Shown: positions 51,754 through 62,448 of the stretch, piece by piece | Layout of the letters: each line of letters begins with the position of its first letter | How positions within the stretch are numbered: position 1 is the first letter of the stretch | NCBI RefSeq assembly: GCF_014490555.1 | Contig: NZ_CP061032.1 | Span: 744,001-808,000 of the forward strand | Length of the DNA: 64,000 nt | Origin: Corynebacterium lujinxingii | GTDB lineage: Bacteria > Actinomycetota > Actinomycetes > Mycobacteriales > Mycobacteriaceae | Direction: 5' to 3' | The notes under the pieces: model-generated | Database searches by the model: none | What the model saw: only the letters and a program-made list of their open reading frames with translations | Told to the model about the DNA's origin: nothing | Made by a program: the position numbers and the translations under genes

Positions 51754-52677
51754 CTACATCTTGCGCATGCGCACGCGCTGCACCGTGTGGTCGTAGTCTT
51801 TGCGTAGCACCAACGAGGCTCGCACCCGGGTGGGCAGGATGTTTTCCACGAGGTTGGGCAGGTTGATCGTCTGCCAGATTTCGCGCGCCGCGTAGGTGGC
51901 CTGCGCGTCGTCTAGGGCGGCAAACGATGCGAAGTGCGCGCCCGGCTTTTGGAAGGCGGTATCGCGCAATTTGAGGAAGCGCTCGATGTACCAGTGCTCG
52001 ATGTCGGAAGTTTTCGCGTCAACGTAGATGGAAAAGTCGAACAGGTCCGACACCATCAGCGTCGGGCCGGTCTGCAGCACGTTGAGCCCCTCCAGGATGA
52101 GGATGTCGGGCTGGCGGACCTCGATGAACTCGTCCGGCAGGATGTCGTACGCCTCGTGGGAGTAAATCGGCGCCTTGACCAGGGGAAGGCCGGATTTGAC
52201 CTCGGTGACAAAACGCATCAGGTTGCGGCGGTCGTAGGATTCCGGGAATCCTTTGCGTTCCATCAGGCCGCGCTTTTCCAGTTCCGCTCGGGGGTAGAGG
52301 AAACCGTCGGTGGTGATGAGGTCCACCCGCGGGTGCGAGTCCCAGCGTTGCAGCAGCACCTGCAGCACGCGCGCGGTGGTGGACTTGCCCACGGCCACTG
52401 ACCCAGCCAGGCCGATGATGAACGGCACGTGTCCCGGGTCGCCGCCGATGAACGTCTCGGTGGCGCTGGTCAGCTTTTGCCGTGCGCGCACCTGGAGGTG
52501 GATTAGACGCGACAGCGGCAGGTAGATGTCCTCGACCTCCTGCAGGTCGAGGCTTTCGCCGATGCCGGAGAGTTGGGCCACCTCGTCCTCGGTGAGCACT
52601 TGCGGCATCTTGGCGCGGCGTTTGCGCCAGTCCTCGCGGTGAAAGTCGAGGTACGGCGAAGAATCGGCACGTGACAT
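51754..52677 (-). CDS. coaA: Pantothenate kinase type I
   Basis: A 307-residue kinase, start at [18 protein letters not shown]-loop GSVAVGKST (~92-100), [26 protein letters not shown] and [16 protein letters not shown] are the CoaA signatures. It phosphorylates pantothenate, the first committed step to coenzyme A. It stops directly beside the prenyl synthase stop (convergent, no gap) and diverges from glyA. Confidence 0.95.
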   Translation of the reverse strand: MSRADSSPYLDFHREDWRKRRAKMPQVLTEDEVAQLSGIGESLDLQEVEDIYLPLSRLIHLQVRARQKLTSATETFIGGDPGHVPFIIGLAGSVAVGKSTTARVLQVLLQRWDSHPRVDLITTDGFLYPRAELEKRGLMERKGFPESYDRRNLMRFVTEVKSGLPLVKAPIYSHEAYDILPDEFIEVRQPDILILEGLNVLQTGPTLMVSDLFDFSIYVDAKTSDIEHWYIERFLKLRDTAFQKPGAHFASFAALDDAQATYAAREIWQTINLPNLVENILPTRVRASLVLRKDYDHTVQRVRMRKM

Positions 52678-52740
52678 GGCCCTATTGTTCCACCTGCCAA
52701 CCCATGCATGGAATTCGGCGTGGTGCAGTGCACATTTACC

Positions 52741-52746
52741 TATACT
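52741..52746 (+). promoter_or_regulatory. Likely glyA -10 element
   Basis: TATACT at 52741-52746, 50 bases before the preferred start, in the coaA-glyA divergent gap. No good -35 box is present at 16-18 bases, which is common in corynebacteria. Confidence 0.45.
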
Positions 52747-52790
52747 GCGATGAAGGTAACACCGACCACACAAGAAAGGACCCTGTGGAA

Positions 52791-54083
52791 GTGACTGAGG
52801 ACTTTCGCTACCAGGATCTGGCTACTTTTGACCCCGAGGTGCACGCGGCGATCGTCGACGAGCTCGCGCGCCAGCGCAACACCCTCGAGATGATTGCGTC
52901 CGAGAACTTTGTGCCGCGCTCCGTGCTCGAGGCGCAGGGCTCGGTGCTGACGAACAAGTACGCCGAGGGCTACCCGGGACGTCGCTACTACGGCGGTTGC
53001 GAGCACGTCGATGTCGTCGAGACGCTCGCGCAGGAGCGCGCCAAGAAGGTTTTCGGCGCGAAGTTCGCCAACGTCCAGCCGCACTCCGGCGCGCAGGCGA
53101 ACGCGGCGGTGCTGATGGCGCTGGCGGAGCCGGGAGATACCATCTTGGGCCTGAACTTGGCGCACGGCGGACACTTGACCCACGGCATGAAGATCAACTT
53201 CTCCGGCCGCCTGTACAACGTCGCGGCATACGAGGTGGAGGAGGACACCCACCTCATCGACATGGAGAAGCTGCGCAAGCAAGCTCACGAGGTGAAGCCG
53301 AAGGTGATTATCGGCGGCTGGTCCGCCTACCCGCGCCACGAGGATTTCGCGGAGTTCCGCAAGATCGCCGACGAGGTCGGCGCTTACCTCTGGGTGGATA
53401 TGGCGCACTTCGCCGGCCTGGTTGCGGCAGGGTTGCACCCGAACCCGGTGCCGCACGCGCATGTGGTGTCCTCCACGGTGCACAAGACCCTCGGCGGCCC
53501 GCGCTCCGGCTTTATCCTGACCAACGACGAGGAGCTGAACAAGAAGCTCAACTCGGCAGTTTTCCCGGGCCAGCAGGGCGGTCCGCTCATGCACGTCGTG
53601 GCCGCGAAGGCGACAGCGTTCAAGATCGCGGGCATGGACGAGTTCAAGGACCGTCAGCAGCGCACCATCGACGGCGCGAAGGCGCTGGCGGAGCGCCTCA
53701 CGCGTGACGACGCGAAGGCGGCCGGCGTGGACGTCGTCTCCGGCGGCACCGATGTGCACCTGGTGCTGGTGGACCTGCGCAATTCGCCGATGGACGGCCA
53801 GCAGGCCGAAGACCTGCTGCACTCGGTTGGTATCACGGTGAACCGCAACGCGGTGCCGTTCGATCCGCGCCCGCCAAAGGTGACTTCCGGTCTGCGCATC
53901 GGCACCTCCGCTCTGGCCACCCGCGGTTTCGGCGAGGAAGATTTCCGCGAGATTGCGGACATCATCGCCGAGACGCTAATTCAGGGAGAGGCTGCCGACG
54001 TGGACTCGCTGCGCGGCCGCGTCGAAGCGCTCGCCGAGAAGTACCCGCTCTACCCGGGTCTCGAGGACTGGAAGATGCTCTAA
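52791..54083 (+). CDS. glyA: Serine hydroxymethyltransferase
   Basis: A 430-residue PLP enzyme. GTG 52791 lies 10 bases after GAAAGGA (52774-52780); GTG 52785 is also possible. Motifs: [46 protein letters not shown], and the PLP lysine in [16 protein letters not shown]. It interconverts serine and glycine, feeding one-carbon folate. The stop overlaps that of the convergent DUF5997 gene. Confidence 0.96.
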   Translation: MTEDFRYQDLATFDPEVHAAIVDELARQRNTLEMIASENFVPRSVLEAQGSVLTNKYAEGYPGRRYYGGCEHVDVVETLAQERAKKVFGAKFANVQPHSGAQANAAVLMALAEPGDTILGLNLAHGGHLTHGMKINFSGRLYNVAAYEVEEDTHLIDMEKLRKQAHEVKPKVIIGGWSAYPRHEDFAEFRKIADEVGAYLWVDMAHFAGLVAAGLHPNPVPHAHVVSSTVHKTLGGPRSGFILTNDEELNKKLNSAVFPGQQGGPLMHVVAAKATAFKIAGMDEFKDRQQRTIDGAKALAERLTRDDAKAAGVDVVSGGTDVHLVLVDLRNSPMDGQQAEDLLHSVGITVNRNAVPFDPRPPKVTSGLRIGTSALATRGFGEEDFREIADIIAETLIQGEAADVDSLRGRVEALAEKYPLYPGLEDWKML

Positions 54084-54463
54084 TCCTCGTCGGCGGCCGA
54101 ATCGTCGCCGTCGACAACATGCCCGCGCTGCTCTGCGAGAGTGGCGCGGGCTTTTTTGATCCAGTCAGGTTGGTCGTCGAGAAGTTTGCGGATCTGCTCG
54201 GTCGTCATCGCCTGCTCCACGCCGGCATTTTTCAGCGCGGTGACGGAGATGCCCAGCTTGCGGGCGACCTCCGGGCGTGGGTGCGGGCCGTTGAGGCGCA
54301 GCTCCTGCAGCCACGCCGGCGGGTTGTCCTGGAGTTCGCGCAGTTCGGCGTGGGTGACGGCGCCGTCCTGGAATTCTTGCGGGGTGGCGGGCAGGTAGAT
54401 GCCGAGTTTCTTCGCGGCGGTCACCGGCTTCATCGCGGTGCCAGATGGGTGCTGATCAGTCAT
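54080..54463 (-). CDS. DUF5997 family protein
   Basis: A 127-residue protein starting [58 protein letters not shown] is the conserved core, with a helix-turn-helix look and a following region [20 protein letters not shown]. It is divergently paired with a LysR-substrate-domain gene, a pairing frequent in actinobacteria. Function unknown. Confidence 0.82.
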   Translation of the reverse strand: MTDQHPSGTAMKPVTAAKKLGIYLPATPQEFQDGAVTHAELRELQDNPPAWLQELRLNGPHPRPEVARKLGISVTALKNAGVEQAMTTEQIRKLLDDQPDWIKKARATLAEQRGHVVDGDDSAADED

Positions 54464-54488
54464 GGGCAAAACGGTAGCATTGAGCGCC

Positions 54489-55079
54489 ATGCTGACCATC
54501 GCGTTCGTCACCGGCACGGAGCCGGGCAAGTGGTTCCGCCGCTACGGGCAACTGACCGGAAGCGAGCCGCGGACCATCCCGAGCGATGACCCGTTCCCGC
54601 TGATCGGTTCCGAGGCGGACGCGGCGCTGATCAGGCTGCCGGACGAGCGCGTCACCGACGAATTCCACGTGGTGCGCTGCTACGAGGAAGCCGCGGGCGT
54701 TGCCGTGCCGAAGGATTCTGTCTACGCCGAGGTAGGGGAGGTAAATCGCACCGATCTTGCCGACGAGATCGTCAACTTCACCTACGACGAGCACTCGCTA
54801 ATCGACGACCTGCGCACCGCCCTATCCGTCGTAGCCGCCAACGTCGGCATCGCCTATGGTCCGCTGCCGCTGCTGAAGGCGTTGTCGAAAAAGCAGGTTG
54901 TCCCCCTGGAACTGTCCGAGGGTGACGGTGCCGCGTCGACGTCAATCGCGCTGGTGTGGCGCAAGGCGGACGATTGCGACGCTATCCAGGATTTTGTTGG
55001 AATCACTAAGGGTCGCACCCCGCGTTCCTCCCGCGGGAAGTCACACCCCCGATCGGGTGGGAAGAAGGCTCGCCGTTAA
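54489..55079 (+). CDS. LysR substrate-binding-domain protein without DNA-binding domain
   Basis: A 196-residue protein from ATG 54489 (MLTIAFVTGTEPGKWFRRY). It corresponds to the periplasmic-fold sensor half of LysR regulators (DAALIRLPDE, YEEAAGVAVPKDS, LALVWR-like end) but lacks the N-terminal winged helix; the first residues are already a beta strand. The C-terminus is Lys/Arg/Ser-rich. It could sense a ligand together with DUF5997, in divergent orientation 25 bases away. Inference only. Confidence 0.8.
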   Translation: MLTIAFVTGTEPGKWFRRYGQLTGSEPRTIPSDDPFPLIGSEADAALIRLPDERVTDEFHVVRCYEEAAGVAVPKDSVYAEVGEVNRTDLADEIVNFTYDEHSLIDDLRTALSVVAANVGIAYGPLPLLKALSKKQVVPLELSEGDGAASTSIALVWRKADDCDAIQDFVGITKGRTPRSSRGKSHPRSGGKKARR

Positions 55080-55132
55080 CGTCGTGTTCATAATGGTGGG
55101 TGGACCAATTTCGAATGAAAGGTGCAATAAAT

Positions 55133-55714
55133 ATGTTTTCCCGTAAGATCGTCGCTTCCGCTGCAGCTGTGACCCTTGCCGCTACCAGCCTGGTTGCTTG
55201 CTCCGACGAGGGCGACGACGCCACCGAGACCGAGGTTGTCGAGGAGACGGCCACCGAGACCAACGTCGAGACCGAGACCGAAAGCGCTGGCGCCGAGTCC
55301 GACGCTGAGGGCACCGAGGCTGAGGACGCCGAGGCGACCGAGGAGATCACCACCGCTGACGGTGGCACCGCAATGGTTCCGGCCGGTGTCGTTTCCGCTA
55401 TGGACCAGTACGCTGAGCCGTCCTGGGGCGAGCCGACCGCTGTCGAGCAGGTTGATGAGGGCTGGATCGTGACCTACGACAACGATCACTACATCACCTG
55501 GAACGAGAACACCGGTGGCGCTCCGACCTGGGGTCAGATCGCTAACGAGTGGCTCACCGACGTGAAGCTGGACAAGAAGGTCGGCTTCCCGGTCGCACCG
55601 GAGACCGAGAACCCCGACCAGTCCGGCTGGACCCAGGAGTTCGAGCGCGGCACCATCGAGTGGACCCGCGGCGGCACTGAGGACGCGTTCACCGCGATCA
55701 TCAACGAGAAGTAA
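55133..55714 (+). CDS. Lipoprotein with LGFP-type repeat
   Basis: A 193-residue lipoprotein; ATG 55133 follows GAAAGGTG (55117-55124). Signal and lipobox LVAC (Cys23), then about 55 residues almost wholly Glu/Thr/Val/Ala (disordered linker), then a domain with WGEPTAVEQVDEGWIVTYDN and VGFPVAPE ... WTQEFERGTIEWTRGG, an LGFP-type repeat. LGFP repeats are found in mycolic-acid bacteria envelope proteins. A very strong terminator follows. Confidence 0.82.
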   Translation: MFSRKIVASAAAVTLAATSLVACSDEGDDATETEVVEETATETNVETETESAGAESDAEGTEAEDAEATEEITTADGGTAMVPAGVVSAMDQYAEPSWGEPTAVEQVDEGWIVTYDNDHYITWNENTGGAPTWGQIANEWLTDVKLDKKVGFPVAPETENPDQSGWTQEFERGTIEWTRGGTEDAFTAIINEK

Positions 55715-55737
55715 GCCTTCCTTCTGAGATAAGGCTT

Positions 55738-55772
55738 CGGGCCCGTCCCCATTTGGGGGCGGGCCCGTTTTT
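55738..55772 (+). terminator. Strong terminator after LGFP lipoprotein
   Basis: A 13-position stem, CGGGCCCGTCCCC with GGGGGCGGGCCCG (one T-G pair), loop ATTT, followed by TTTTT (55768-55772). It separates the lipoprotein from the convergent MFS gene. Confidence 0.88.
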
Positions 55773-55786
55773 CGTCGCTAAGCGAA

Positions 55787-57346
55787 CTAGCTCAGGTCTT
55801 CCTTCAGTGTCTCCTCCTTGACCGGAAGGAGCAGCAGGAACGCGATGAATGCGAGGGGGACCATGAGCAAGAACACCGGGGTCAGGCCGTCGTTGTAGCT
55901 CGTCAGCACGGCGTCTTTCACTGGCTGGGGAAGCGTAGCCACCAGGCCTGGGGTGAGGCTGTTCGCCCCGCCGTCGCCGAACTTTTGTGCCAACTCCGCA
56001 CCTTCGGGGCCGAGCTTGGCCAGGGCCTCAGGCAGGCGCTCGTCGAGGTGGTCGCGCATGTTGTGGATGAACAGCGAGCCGGACAGCGACGCGCCGATGG
56101 CGGAGCCGATCTGGCGGAAGAAGTTGTTCGTTGAGGTCGCGGTGCCCACGTGGGCGAGCGGGAACGAGTTTTGCACGATGAGCACCAGCACCTGCATGAC
56201 AAGGCCGAGTCCGAAGCCGAAGATGAACATGTACACGCCCAGTACGGTCAGGGAGGTCTCCACGGTCAGCCGGGAGAATAGGAACAGGCCGACGGTGGTG
56301 ATGAGCATGCCGACCAGCGGGTAGATCTTGTAGCGGCCGGTCTTGGAGATGACGAAGCCGACTGCCATGCCGGTAGCGAGCATGCCGATGACCATCGGCA
56401 GCATCATGAGGCCGGCTTCGGTCGGGGTGAGCTCGTGAACCATCTGCAGATACGTCGGCAGGTAGGCCAAACCACTGGTCATCGCCAAACCCAGCACGGT
56501 GCCGGCGAGCGTGGTCAGCACCATGTTGCGGTTGGTGAACAGATCCATCGGGATCAGCGGGTTCGTTGCGCGCAGTTCCACGATGACGAACAGGATCGCG
56601 CCCACCAGTGCGATAAGCGAGGTCGCGATGATGGTAGGCGAGGTCCAGTCGTACTGCGTGCCGCCCCAGGTGGTGGTGAGGATGAGCGATGCGGTGGCGA
56701 CGACCATGAGCGTGGTGCCGAGGTAGTCGAAGTGCATGCCCTTCGCCGAACCACGGCGCAGCTTGAGCACTGTCGACGACACCGCCATGGCGAGCAGTCC
56801 CAGCGGGATGTTCATCCACAGTGCCCAGCGCCAGCCCGGACCGTCAGTGAACCAGCCGCCGAGCACAGGACCGAGCACCGAGGACACGCCGAAGACGGCA
56901 CCCATGACACCCATGTACTTGCCGCGCTCGCGGGCGGGAACGACCTCCGCGATAATCGACTGCGAGTTCACCATCATGCCGCCGGCGCCCAGGCCCTGCA
57001 CGGCGCGGCCGATGATGAGCAGCTCCATGGTGTGGGCGAAGCCGCCGATGGTGGAGCCGATGATGAACAGTGCGATGCCGCCGATGTAGAGCCACTTGCG
57101 GCCGAGGATGTCGCCGAGTTTGCCGTTGACCGGCATCGCGATGGTCATGGTGACCAGGAATGCCGAGATGACCCAGCTCATGTGGTTCACGCCGCCGAGC
57201 TCGCCGACGATGGTCGGCAGGGCGGTGGCGAAAATCATCTGGCCCAGCGAGCTCATCAGCATGGTGAGCAGCAGGGCGGAGAAAATCAGGCCGACGTTCG
57301 GTCCCTTGGCCTGGAGCGGATGTGATTCCGCGTGGGTTTCTACCAT
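55787..57346 (-). CDS. MFS multidrug exporter (DHA2, 14-segment)
   Basis: A 519-residue transporter with about 14 hydrophobic segments. Features include [33 protein letters not shown] (motif A region), [20 protein letters not shown], and [34 protein letters not shown] (motif C). These mark EmrB/QacA-type proton-drug antiporters. The start overlaps the tetR stop by 7 bases, so it is in an operon with that regulator; the substrate is unknown. Confidence 0.92.
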   Translation of the reverse strand: MVETHAESHPLQAKGPNVGLIFSALLLTMLMSSLGQMIFATALPTIVGELGGVNHMSWVISAFLVTMTIAMPVNGKLGDILGRKWLYIGGIALFIIGSTIGGFAHTMELLIIGRAVQGLGAGGMMVNSQSIIAEVVPARERGKYMGVMGAVFGVSSVLGPVLGGWFTDGPGWRWALWMNIPLGLLAMAVSSTVLKLRRGSAKGMHFDYLGTTLMVVATASLILTTTWGGTQYDWTSPTIIATSLIALVGAILFVIVELRATNPLIPMDLFTNRNMVLTTLAGTVLGLAMTSGLAYLPTYLQMVHELTPTEAGLMMLPMVIGMLATGMAVGFVISKTGRYKIYPLVGMLITTVGLFLFSRLTVETSLTVLGVYMFIFGFGLGLVMQVLVLIVQNSFPLAHVGTATSTNNFFRQIGSAIGASLSGSLFIHNMRDHLDERLPEALAKLGPEGAELAQKFGDGGANSLTPGLVATLPQPVKDAVLTSYNDGLTPVFLLMVPLAFIAFLLLLPVKEETLKEDLS

Positions 57347-57948
57347 GTCATGTCCTTTGTGTAATTCGAAAGTGTTTGAGCGTTTTCAAGGAGTTGAGCA
57401 ATAGGGTCAGCGCTGTCCGGAGGGTGCCACAGGTAGCGGCTTACGGCACCCTGGAACAGCACCACGATAAAGTGGGCTTCGTCCTCGAGCGAGCCCGCGT
57501 GACGACGATCCCCCGGGAAGCGTTCGAAGTGGTCGTAGATCGCCCGTCCTAGTTCTGTGAGGAAACCGCGCCTGCGGGTGGCTTCGGCGTGCATGAGCCC
57601 CGGGTTGTGTTCCAGCAGCTCGTGGCGGCACTTCGCGGCAGGGCCGTCGAATCTGCCCGGCTCGACGACAATCGAGCGGATCACAAGCTCCAGGACGTTC
57701 TCGCTCGGAGTGTCCCGGATGTGATCGAGTGCTTCTGGGGTGAACGTGAACGGGAACGAGCCCAAAATGGCCTCGTCCTTGGAGTCCACGTAGTTGAAAA
57801 AGGTGCGGCGGGAGATGCCGGCGGCGTGGCAGATGTCGTCCACGGTGACGTTGTCGTAGCCGTGCTTATCGACGAGCCCGGCCGCCGCATCGCGGATCCG
57901 CTGCAGCGTCTCGCGACGCTTCTGCTCCCGTATTCCCCGATTTTGCAC
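57340..57948 (-). CDS. TetR-family repressor of the MFS exporter operon
   Basis: A 202-residue regulator. I prefer GTG 57948 ([18 protein letters not shown]) since TTG 57957 lies inside the -10 region. The HTH is [32 protein letters not shown] (~residues 31-62). There is no ribosome site and the promoter puts the likely transcript start at the GTG, suggesting a leaderless mRNA. A 30-bp palindrome covers its promoter, so it very likely represses itself and the exporter. Confidence 0.87.
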   Translation of the reverse strand: MQNRGIREQKRRETLQRIRDAAAGLVDKHGYDNVTVDDICHAAGISRRTFFNYVDSKDEAILGSFPFTFTPEALDHIRDTPSENVLELVIRSIVVEPGRFDGPAAKCRHELLEHNPGLMHAEATRRRGFLTELGRAIYDHFERFPGDRRHAGSLEDEAHFIVVLFQGAVSRYLWHPPDSADPIAQLLENAQTLSNYTKDMTW

Positions 57949-57984
57949 GGGGTGCAATATTACACCCGGTGCACGTTATGGCAA
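57944..57984 (-). promoter_or_regulatory. tetR-MFS promoter with 30-bp palindromic operator
   Basis: On the minus strand TTGCCA (57979-57984) and TAATAT (57957-57962) are 16 bases apart. An imperfect 30-bp palindrome spans 57944-57973: outer TGCAC/GTGCA arms, inner GGGTG/CACCC arms, and an AATATT centre. It covers the -10 and the start codon, the usual way for a TetR dimer to block transcription. Confidence 0.8.
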
Positions 57985-58479
57985 GCCGGCTGAAAGCTCG
58001 CCTTTGACTAGCGCGTTTCCGTTCTCGGAGTAGGTCAGCGCGATGATGCCCTCACCTTTGTCCTCCACGTCCCAGCTGCCCTGACCCTGGTTGCACGGCT
58101 TGGTCAGCGGGGTCGATTCGCCGCCTTCGCCGATTAGCGCGGTGCAGCCGGTCAGCGGGTAGGTCACCATTGCTGTGCCGCCGCCGAAGGTCGCCACCGC
58201 CGGCCACGCCTTGACCTTCGCGTCCGCCTCCAGGCTGTTGAGGGTGCCGGTGAACGTGCCGGTCGGGGAGGTGGTGTCGTCGATACGCGGCTGCGGCTGC
58301 GCGGTCACCGTGACTGTCTCGGGCACCTCGTTGGTGGGCTCGGGCCTCGGGTTTGCGTACCAGTACACCGCGGCGAGCGCGACGCCGATCATCGCAACGA
58401 TCAGCGCGAGCACTCCGCCGACGACCCACGGCTTGTTCGGCCCGCCTGCGGAACGCAGCTCGGAGAAAGAATCAGGCAT
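57976..58479 (-). CDS. Unknown single-pass membrane protein
   Basis: A 167-residue protein: short cytoplasmic head, one membrane helix (WVVGGVLALIVAMIGVALAAVYWYA), Pro/Thr linker, then an extracellular domain (TFTGTLNSLEADAKVKAWPAV, two cysteines in LTGCTALIGEGGESTPLTKPCNQ). No family recognised beyond actinobacterial conserved membrane protein. Its stop overlaps the tetR -35 element. Confidence 0.78.
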   Translation of the reverse strand: MPDSFSELRSAGGPNKPWVVGGVLALIVAMIGVALAAVYWYANPRPEPTNEVPETVTVTAQPQPRIDDTTSPTGTFTGTLNSLEADAKVKAWPAVATFGGGTAMVTYPLTGCTALIGEGGESTPLTKPCNQGQGSWDVEDKGEGIIALTYSENGNALVKGELSAGLP

Positions 58480-58481
58480 GG

Positions 58482-58519
58482 AAAAAGCCCCCAGCGATCA
58501 GGTTTGTTGTGCTGGGGGC
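58482..58519 (-). terminator. fumC terminator
   Basis: On the minus strand GCCCCCAGC (58519-58511) pairs with GCTGGGGGC (58495-58487), then TTTTT (58486-58482). It ends fumC transcription directly before the next gene's ATG. Confidence 0.85.
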
Positions 58520-58546
58520 AGATTCTAGCTGCGGGTGCGACTGAAC

Positions 58547-59947
58547 CTAGTTGCGGTCCGTGTTGGCCATGGACAGCACGTCGAGGCGCTTATCCAGCTC
58601 TTCTTCGGTGAGCTTCTCACCGTCGACGAAGCCGAGGTCGATCGTCGCCTGACGGATGGTCACGCCCTCCGCGATGGCGTGCTTGGCGATCTTCGCCGCG
58701 TTTTCGTAACCGATCGCCGAGTTCAGCGGGGTCACGATCGACGGCGACGACTCGGCGAGGGTGCGCATGCGCTCCTCGTTCGGCTCGATGCCGTCGACAA
58801 GGCGGGTCGCGAACTGGCGGGCGGTGTTGGCCAGCAGGCGCGACGACTCGAGCACGTTGCGTGCCATCATCGGGATGAACACGTTGAGCTCGAACTGGCC
58901 CTGGGTACCACCGAACGCGACCGCGGCATCGTTGCCGATGACCTGAGCGGAGACCTGGGTGGCGGTCTCGCACAGGACCGGGTTGACCTTGCCCGGCATG
59001 ATGGAGGAACCCGGCTGCAGGTCCGGCAGGTGGATCTCGCCGAAGCCGGCGAGCGGGCCGGAGCCCATCAGACGGATGTCGTTGGCGATCTTGTACAGCG
59101 AGACCGCGACGGTGCGCATCGCTCCGGAGAACTCCACCAGGCCATCGCGGTTGGCCTGCGCCTCGAAGTGGTTCTTCGCCTCGGAGAGCTGCTCCACACC
59201 GGTGAGCTTCTTCAGCTCCTCGGTCACCTTGCCGCCGAACTCCGCCGGGGTGTTGATGCCGGTGCCCACAGCGGTGCCGCCGATCGCGAGCTCGCCCAGG
59301 CGCTCCAGGGTGGCCTCGACGCGTTGGACACCCAGCTCAATCTGGCGGGCGTAGCCGGAAAACTCCTGTCCAAGGGTGACCGGGGTAGCGTCCATCAAGT
59401 GGGTGCGGCCGGACTTGACCACCTCGTGCCACTGCTTGGCCTTCTTCTCCAGCGACTCCTGCAACACCTTCAGCGCCGGGATGAGGTCACTCGCCGCGGC
59501 CTCGGTGGCGGCGACGTGGGTAGCGGTGGGGAAGGTGTCGTTGGAGGACTGGCCCATGTTCACGTGGTCGTTCGGGTGAACCTCAACGCCGTTTTGCTTC
59601 GCGATGGACGCGATGACCTCGTTGGTGTTCATATTCGACGAGGTGCCGGAGCCGGTCTGGAACACGTCGATCGGGAATTGGTCGTCGTGCTTGCCGTCCG
59701 CAATCTCCTTCGCCGCGGCGATGATCGCGTCGGCCTTCTCGGCGTCCAGGTTGCCCAGGTCCTTGTTCACCTGCGCGCACGCCGCCTTGAGCAGGCCGAG
59801 TGCGCGGATCTGCTGTGCTTCCAGGCCGCGACCGGAAATGGGGAAGTTCTCCACAGCACGCTGCGTCTGAGCGCGCCAGAGGGCGTCGACGGGTACCTTG
59901 ACCTCGCCCATCGTGTCATGTTCGATGCGGTATTCCTGATCAGCCAT
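58547..59947 (-). CDS. fumC: Fumarate hydratase class II
   Basis: A 466-residue enzyme. The aspartase/fumarase signature [11 protein letters not shown] is intact, with [16 protein letters not shown] and [20 protein letters not shown] (active-site loops) upstream. It hydrates fumarate to malate in the TCA cycle. It diverges from the CPBP gene at 60052. Confidence 0.96.
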   Translation of the reverse strand: MADQEYRIEHDTMGEVKVPVDALWRAQTQRAVENFPISGRGLEAQQIRALGLLKAACAQVNKDLGNLDAEKADAIIAAAKEIADGKHDDQFPIDVFQTGSGTSSNMNTNEVIASIAKQNGVEVHPNDHVNMGQSSNDTFPTATHVAATEAAASDLIPALKVLQESLEKKAKQWHEVVKSGRTHLMDATPVTLGQEFSGYARQIELGVQRVEATLERLGELAIGGTAVGTGINTPAEFGGKVTEELKKLTGVEQLSEAKNHFEAQANRDGLVEFSGAMRTVAVSLYKIANDIRLMGSGPLAGFGEIHLPDLQPGSSIMPGKVNPVLCETATQVSAQVIGNDAAVAFGGTQGQFELNVFIPMMARNVLESSRLLANTARQFATRLVDGIEPNEERMRTLAESSPSIVTPLNSAIGYENAAKIAKHAIAEGVTIRQATIDLGFVDGEKLTEEELDKRLDVLSMANTDRN

Positions 59948-60051
59948 GATTGTCCTTTACTTTCCGTCGTGTGCACGTCGCGCACGGTAGAGTGCGCGCG
60001 TGCCTTTCTACTGCACGATTATGCATCAACCGGACACACGGAGGAGACGAA

Positions 60052-60726
60052 ATGCCCGAACTTCAACGTGGTAGAGCCCCCGCTTTGAGGGACGCCCTGG
60101 TTGGGCTTGCGTGCGTGGTGGTGGCGGATGCCCTACTGATCGGGCAGGCGTTCCTCATGATGCGTTTAGACGCCGACAAGTCCACGCTGCTTACCGCGTT
60201 TCCATTTATGACCCTCGTTGCACTCGGCGTGCCGACGATCTTTCTGCTTCGCTACCTCAAGCGCCGTGGCATCTCGCTGGGGTTCAACAGGCTTGGTGCA
60301 AAGGGGTGGCACCTGCTCTGGGAATTTCCGGCTGCAGTGCTATTTGCCGGGGCGACGTCTTCGTGGATAGGCCCGCTCGTCGGGCTCGAACCGTCGGGGG
60401 AGTCGTCGCTAAGCGACGGCACAAGCCTCGGCATCATGCTCACCCTGGCCACGTACCTGCTGGTCGGACCGTTTCTCGAGGAGATCGTCTTCCGGCGCCT
60501 GCTGATGGGCTACCTCGATACCGTCGTCCCGGCTGTGGTCAGCGTGGTCATAAGCTCAGCGATCTTCGGCGTAGCCCACATCGCGCCGGCGGCGATGATC
60601 TACACCGGATTTATGGGGATCGCCCTCGCCCTGGCGACGCGGTGGCACACATCGCTGTGGGCGGGGTTCATCCTTCACTTCTGTAACAACCTGCTCGTGC
60701 AGGCTGTCCTGCTGAGCGGGGTTTAG
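60052..60726 (+). CDS. CPBP-family intramembrane metalloprotease
   Basis: A 224-residue protein with about six to seven membrane segments; ATG 60052 after GGAGGAGA (60040-60047). All three motifs are present: EEIVFRR, FGVAH (F-x3-H) and HFCNN (H-x3-N), unlike the degenerate homologue at 37455. Family members are Rce1-like proteases or self-immunity proteins. It converges with glpX, the stops overlapping by 4 bases. Confidence 0.87.
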   Translation: MPELQRGRAPALRDALVGLACVVVADALLIGQAFLMMRLDADKSTLLTAFPFMTLVALGVPTIFLLRYLKRRGISLGFNRLGAKGWHLLWEFPAAVLFAGATSSWIGPLVGLEPSGESSLSDGTSLGIMLTLATYLLVGPFLEEIVFRRLLMGYLDTVVPAVVSVVISSAIFGVAHIAPAAMIYTGFMGIALALATRWHTSLWAGFILHFCNNLLVQAVLLSGV

Positions 60727-61733
60727 TTCTCCGGCTCGGTGTAGTCCACCACCGAGTAGTCCTGCAGCTTGGCCAGCTGGTGCTGGGACTCGATGTAGCG
60801 CACCGTGCCCGACTTCGAGCGCATCACCATCGAGCGGGTGGTTGCGCCGGTCTTGCGGTAGGTCACGCCGGCGAGCATGTCGCCGTTGGTGACGCCGGTG
60901 GCGGCGAAGTAGCAGTTGTCGGAGGTGACCAGGTCGTTGATGTGCAGCACGCGGTCCAGGTCGTGGCCGGCGGCGAGCACCTTCTCGCGCTCCTCGTCGT
61001 CCTGCGGGGCGAGCATGCCCTGGATCTCGCCGCCCAGGCACTTCAGGGCGCAGGCGGTGACAACACCCTCCGGGGTGCCGCCGATGCCCATCGCGATGTC
61101 AATGCCGTTGTTGTCCTGCGCCGCCGCGATCGCGCCGGCGACGTCGCCGTCCATGATGAAGCGGACTTTCGCGCCGGCGGCGCGGATATCGTCGACAAGC
61201 TGCTTGTGGCGCGGACGGTCGAGCACAACCACCGTGATGTCGGCGGGGCGCACGCCCTTCGCCTTCGCGACGGACTCGATGTTTTCCGCCACCGACTTGG
61301 TGATGTCGATCGCGCCGACCGCGTCCGGGCCGACCGCGATCTTGTTCATGTAAAACGCGTCCTGCGGGTTGAACATGGACCCGCGGTCCGCGGCGGCGAT
61401 GACCGAGATGGCGTTCGGGCGGCCCTCTGCCATCAGGCGGGTGCCGTCCACCGGGTCAACAGCGATATCGACCGCGGCGCCGCGGCCGGTGCCGACCTGC
61501 TCGCCGTTGAACAGCATCGGGGCCTCGTCCTTCTCACCCTCGCCGATGACGATCACGCCGTCCATTTCCACGGAATTGATCATCTTGCGCATCGCGTTGA
61601 CTGCGGCGCCGTCGCCCTCGTTCTTCTGGCCGCGGCCCACCCAACGGCCGGACGCGAGGGCAGCTGCCTCGGTCACGCGCACCAGTTCCATGGCGAGGTT
61701 ACGGTCGGGGAAAAGATCGGACTGTTCAGTCAT
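60723..61733 (-). CDS. glpX: Fructose-1,6-bisphosphatase class II
   Basis: A 336-residue enzyme, start [31 protein letters not shown]. Metal-binding motifs: [11 protein letters not shown] and [49 protein letters not shown] is also diagnostic. It removes the 1-phosphate of fructose 1,6-bisphosphate in gluconeogenesis and is the main FBPase type in corynebacteria. Confidence 0.96.
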   Translation of the reverse strand: MTEQSDLFPDRNLAMELVRVTEAAALASGRWVGRGQKNEGDGAAVNAMRKMINSVEMDGVIVIGEGEKDEAPMLFNGEQVGTGRGAAVDIAVDPVDGTRLMAEGRPNAISVIAAADRGSMFNPQDAFYMNKIAVGPDAVGAIDITKSVAENIESVAKAKGVRPADITVVVLDRPRHKQLVDDIRAAGAKVRFIMDGDVAGAIAAAQDNNGIDIAMGIGGTPEGVVTACALKCLGGEIQGMLAPQDDEEREKVLAAGHDLDRVLHINDLVTSDNCYFAATGVTNGDMLAGVTYRKTGATTRSMVMRSKSGTVRYIESQHQLAKLQDYSVVDYTEPEN

Positions 61734-61875
61734 CGCGGGGCCTTCCTTTGTCAGGGCAAAATTCGACCCCTCTATTCTGGCACCCCGGCCCCCGGAAGTG
61801 TTTGCTTCGCCCACCTTTACGGGGGAACGACCCGCCCGTTCTGGGGTACAGGTCGGGCGTGCCATACTAATGCGC

Positions 61876-62448
61876 GTGGCAAACGACAAGAAACCCCGCA
61901 TCTTTCAAGACGGCCGAGACATGGCGATCAACGCCGTGCTCATCGTCGTGCTCATGCTTGTCGCCGTGGGTGCGACGGGCCTGTGCAGTTTCAACCCCGG
62001 TGCTCCCGAGCAGGGGCCGGTGCAGGAAGTGGATGCAGAGTCGTTTGTGGACCTTGAGGCGCGCGCAGTCGACTTCCCCGTGCGCTACCCGCAGATGCCG
62101 GAGGGGTGGATCACCAACTCCGCGCGCCGCACAGTGATCGCAGGCGGCCCGGCACCCGTCATCGGCTGGGTCACGCCCGACCGCGGCTACCTCCAGCTCA
62201 CCCAGACCGGCGCTGACAAGGACACCGCGCTGGATTCCGCCGGCGGCGACACCCGCATCCACGAGCGCACCGAACGTATCGACGACGCCGACGTCGACGT
62301 CTACACCTCCGACGACCGCGACGTGCGCGACTTGTGGGTCGTTGACGCCGGCGATGTCCGCTTCCTGGTCACCGGCGCCGGCAGCGAAGACGAGTTCAAG
62401 GAGCTGATCGCCGCGGCGCTTGAGGCTACTCCGGTCGATCCGAACTAG
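61876..62448 (+). CDS. DUF4245 membrane-anchored protein
   Basis: A 190-residue protein; GTG 61876 ([16 protein letters not shown]) is preferred over ATG 61870. The CATACT at 61863-61868 could be its -10, making a leaderless transcript. One N-terminal membrane helix ([23 protein letters not shown]), then the DUF4245 body: [39 protein letters not shown]. It often lies beside glpX in actinobacteria. Function unknown. Its end overlaps the xseB stop. Confidence 0.85.
   Translation: MANDKKPRIFQDGRDMAINAVLIVVLMLVAVGATGLCSFNPGAPEQGPVQEVDAESFVDLEARAVDFPVRYPQMPEGWITNSARRTVIAGGPAPVIGWVTPDRGYLQLTQTGADKDTALDSAGGDTRIHERTERIDDADVDVYTSDDRDVRDLWVVDAGDVRFLVTGAGSEDEFKELIAAALEATPVDPN

Noticed and set aside
52681..52700. 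TTGTTCC-like string before glyA resembling the phage repeat
   Set aside because: Single partial match in chromosomal DNA without a neighbour copy; chance.
58535..60088. 517-residue plus-strand frame opposite fumC
   Set aside because: Shadow of fumC with Arg/Val/Leu-rich low-complexity sequence.
60780..62057. 425-residue plus-strand frame opposite glpX
   Set aside because: Shadow of glpX; no family resemblance.
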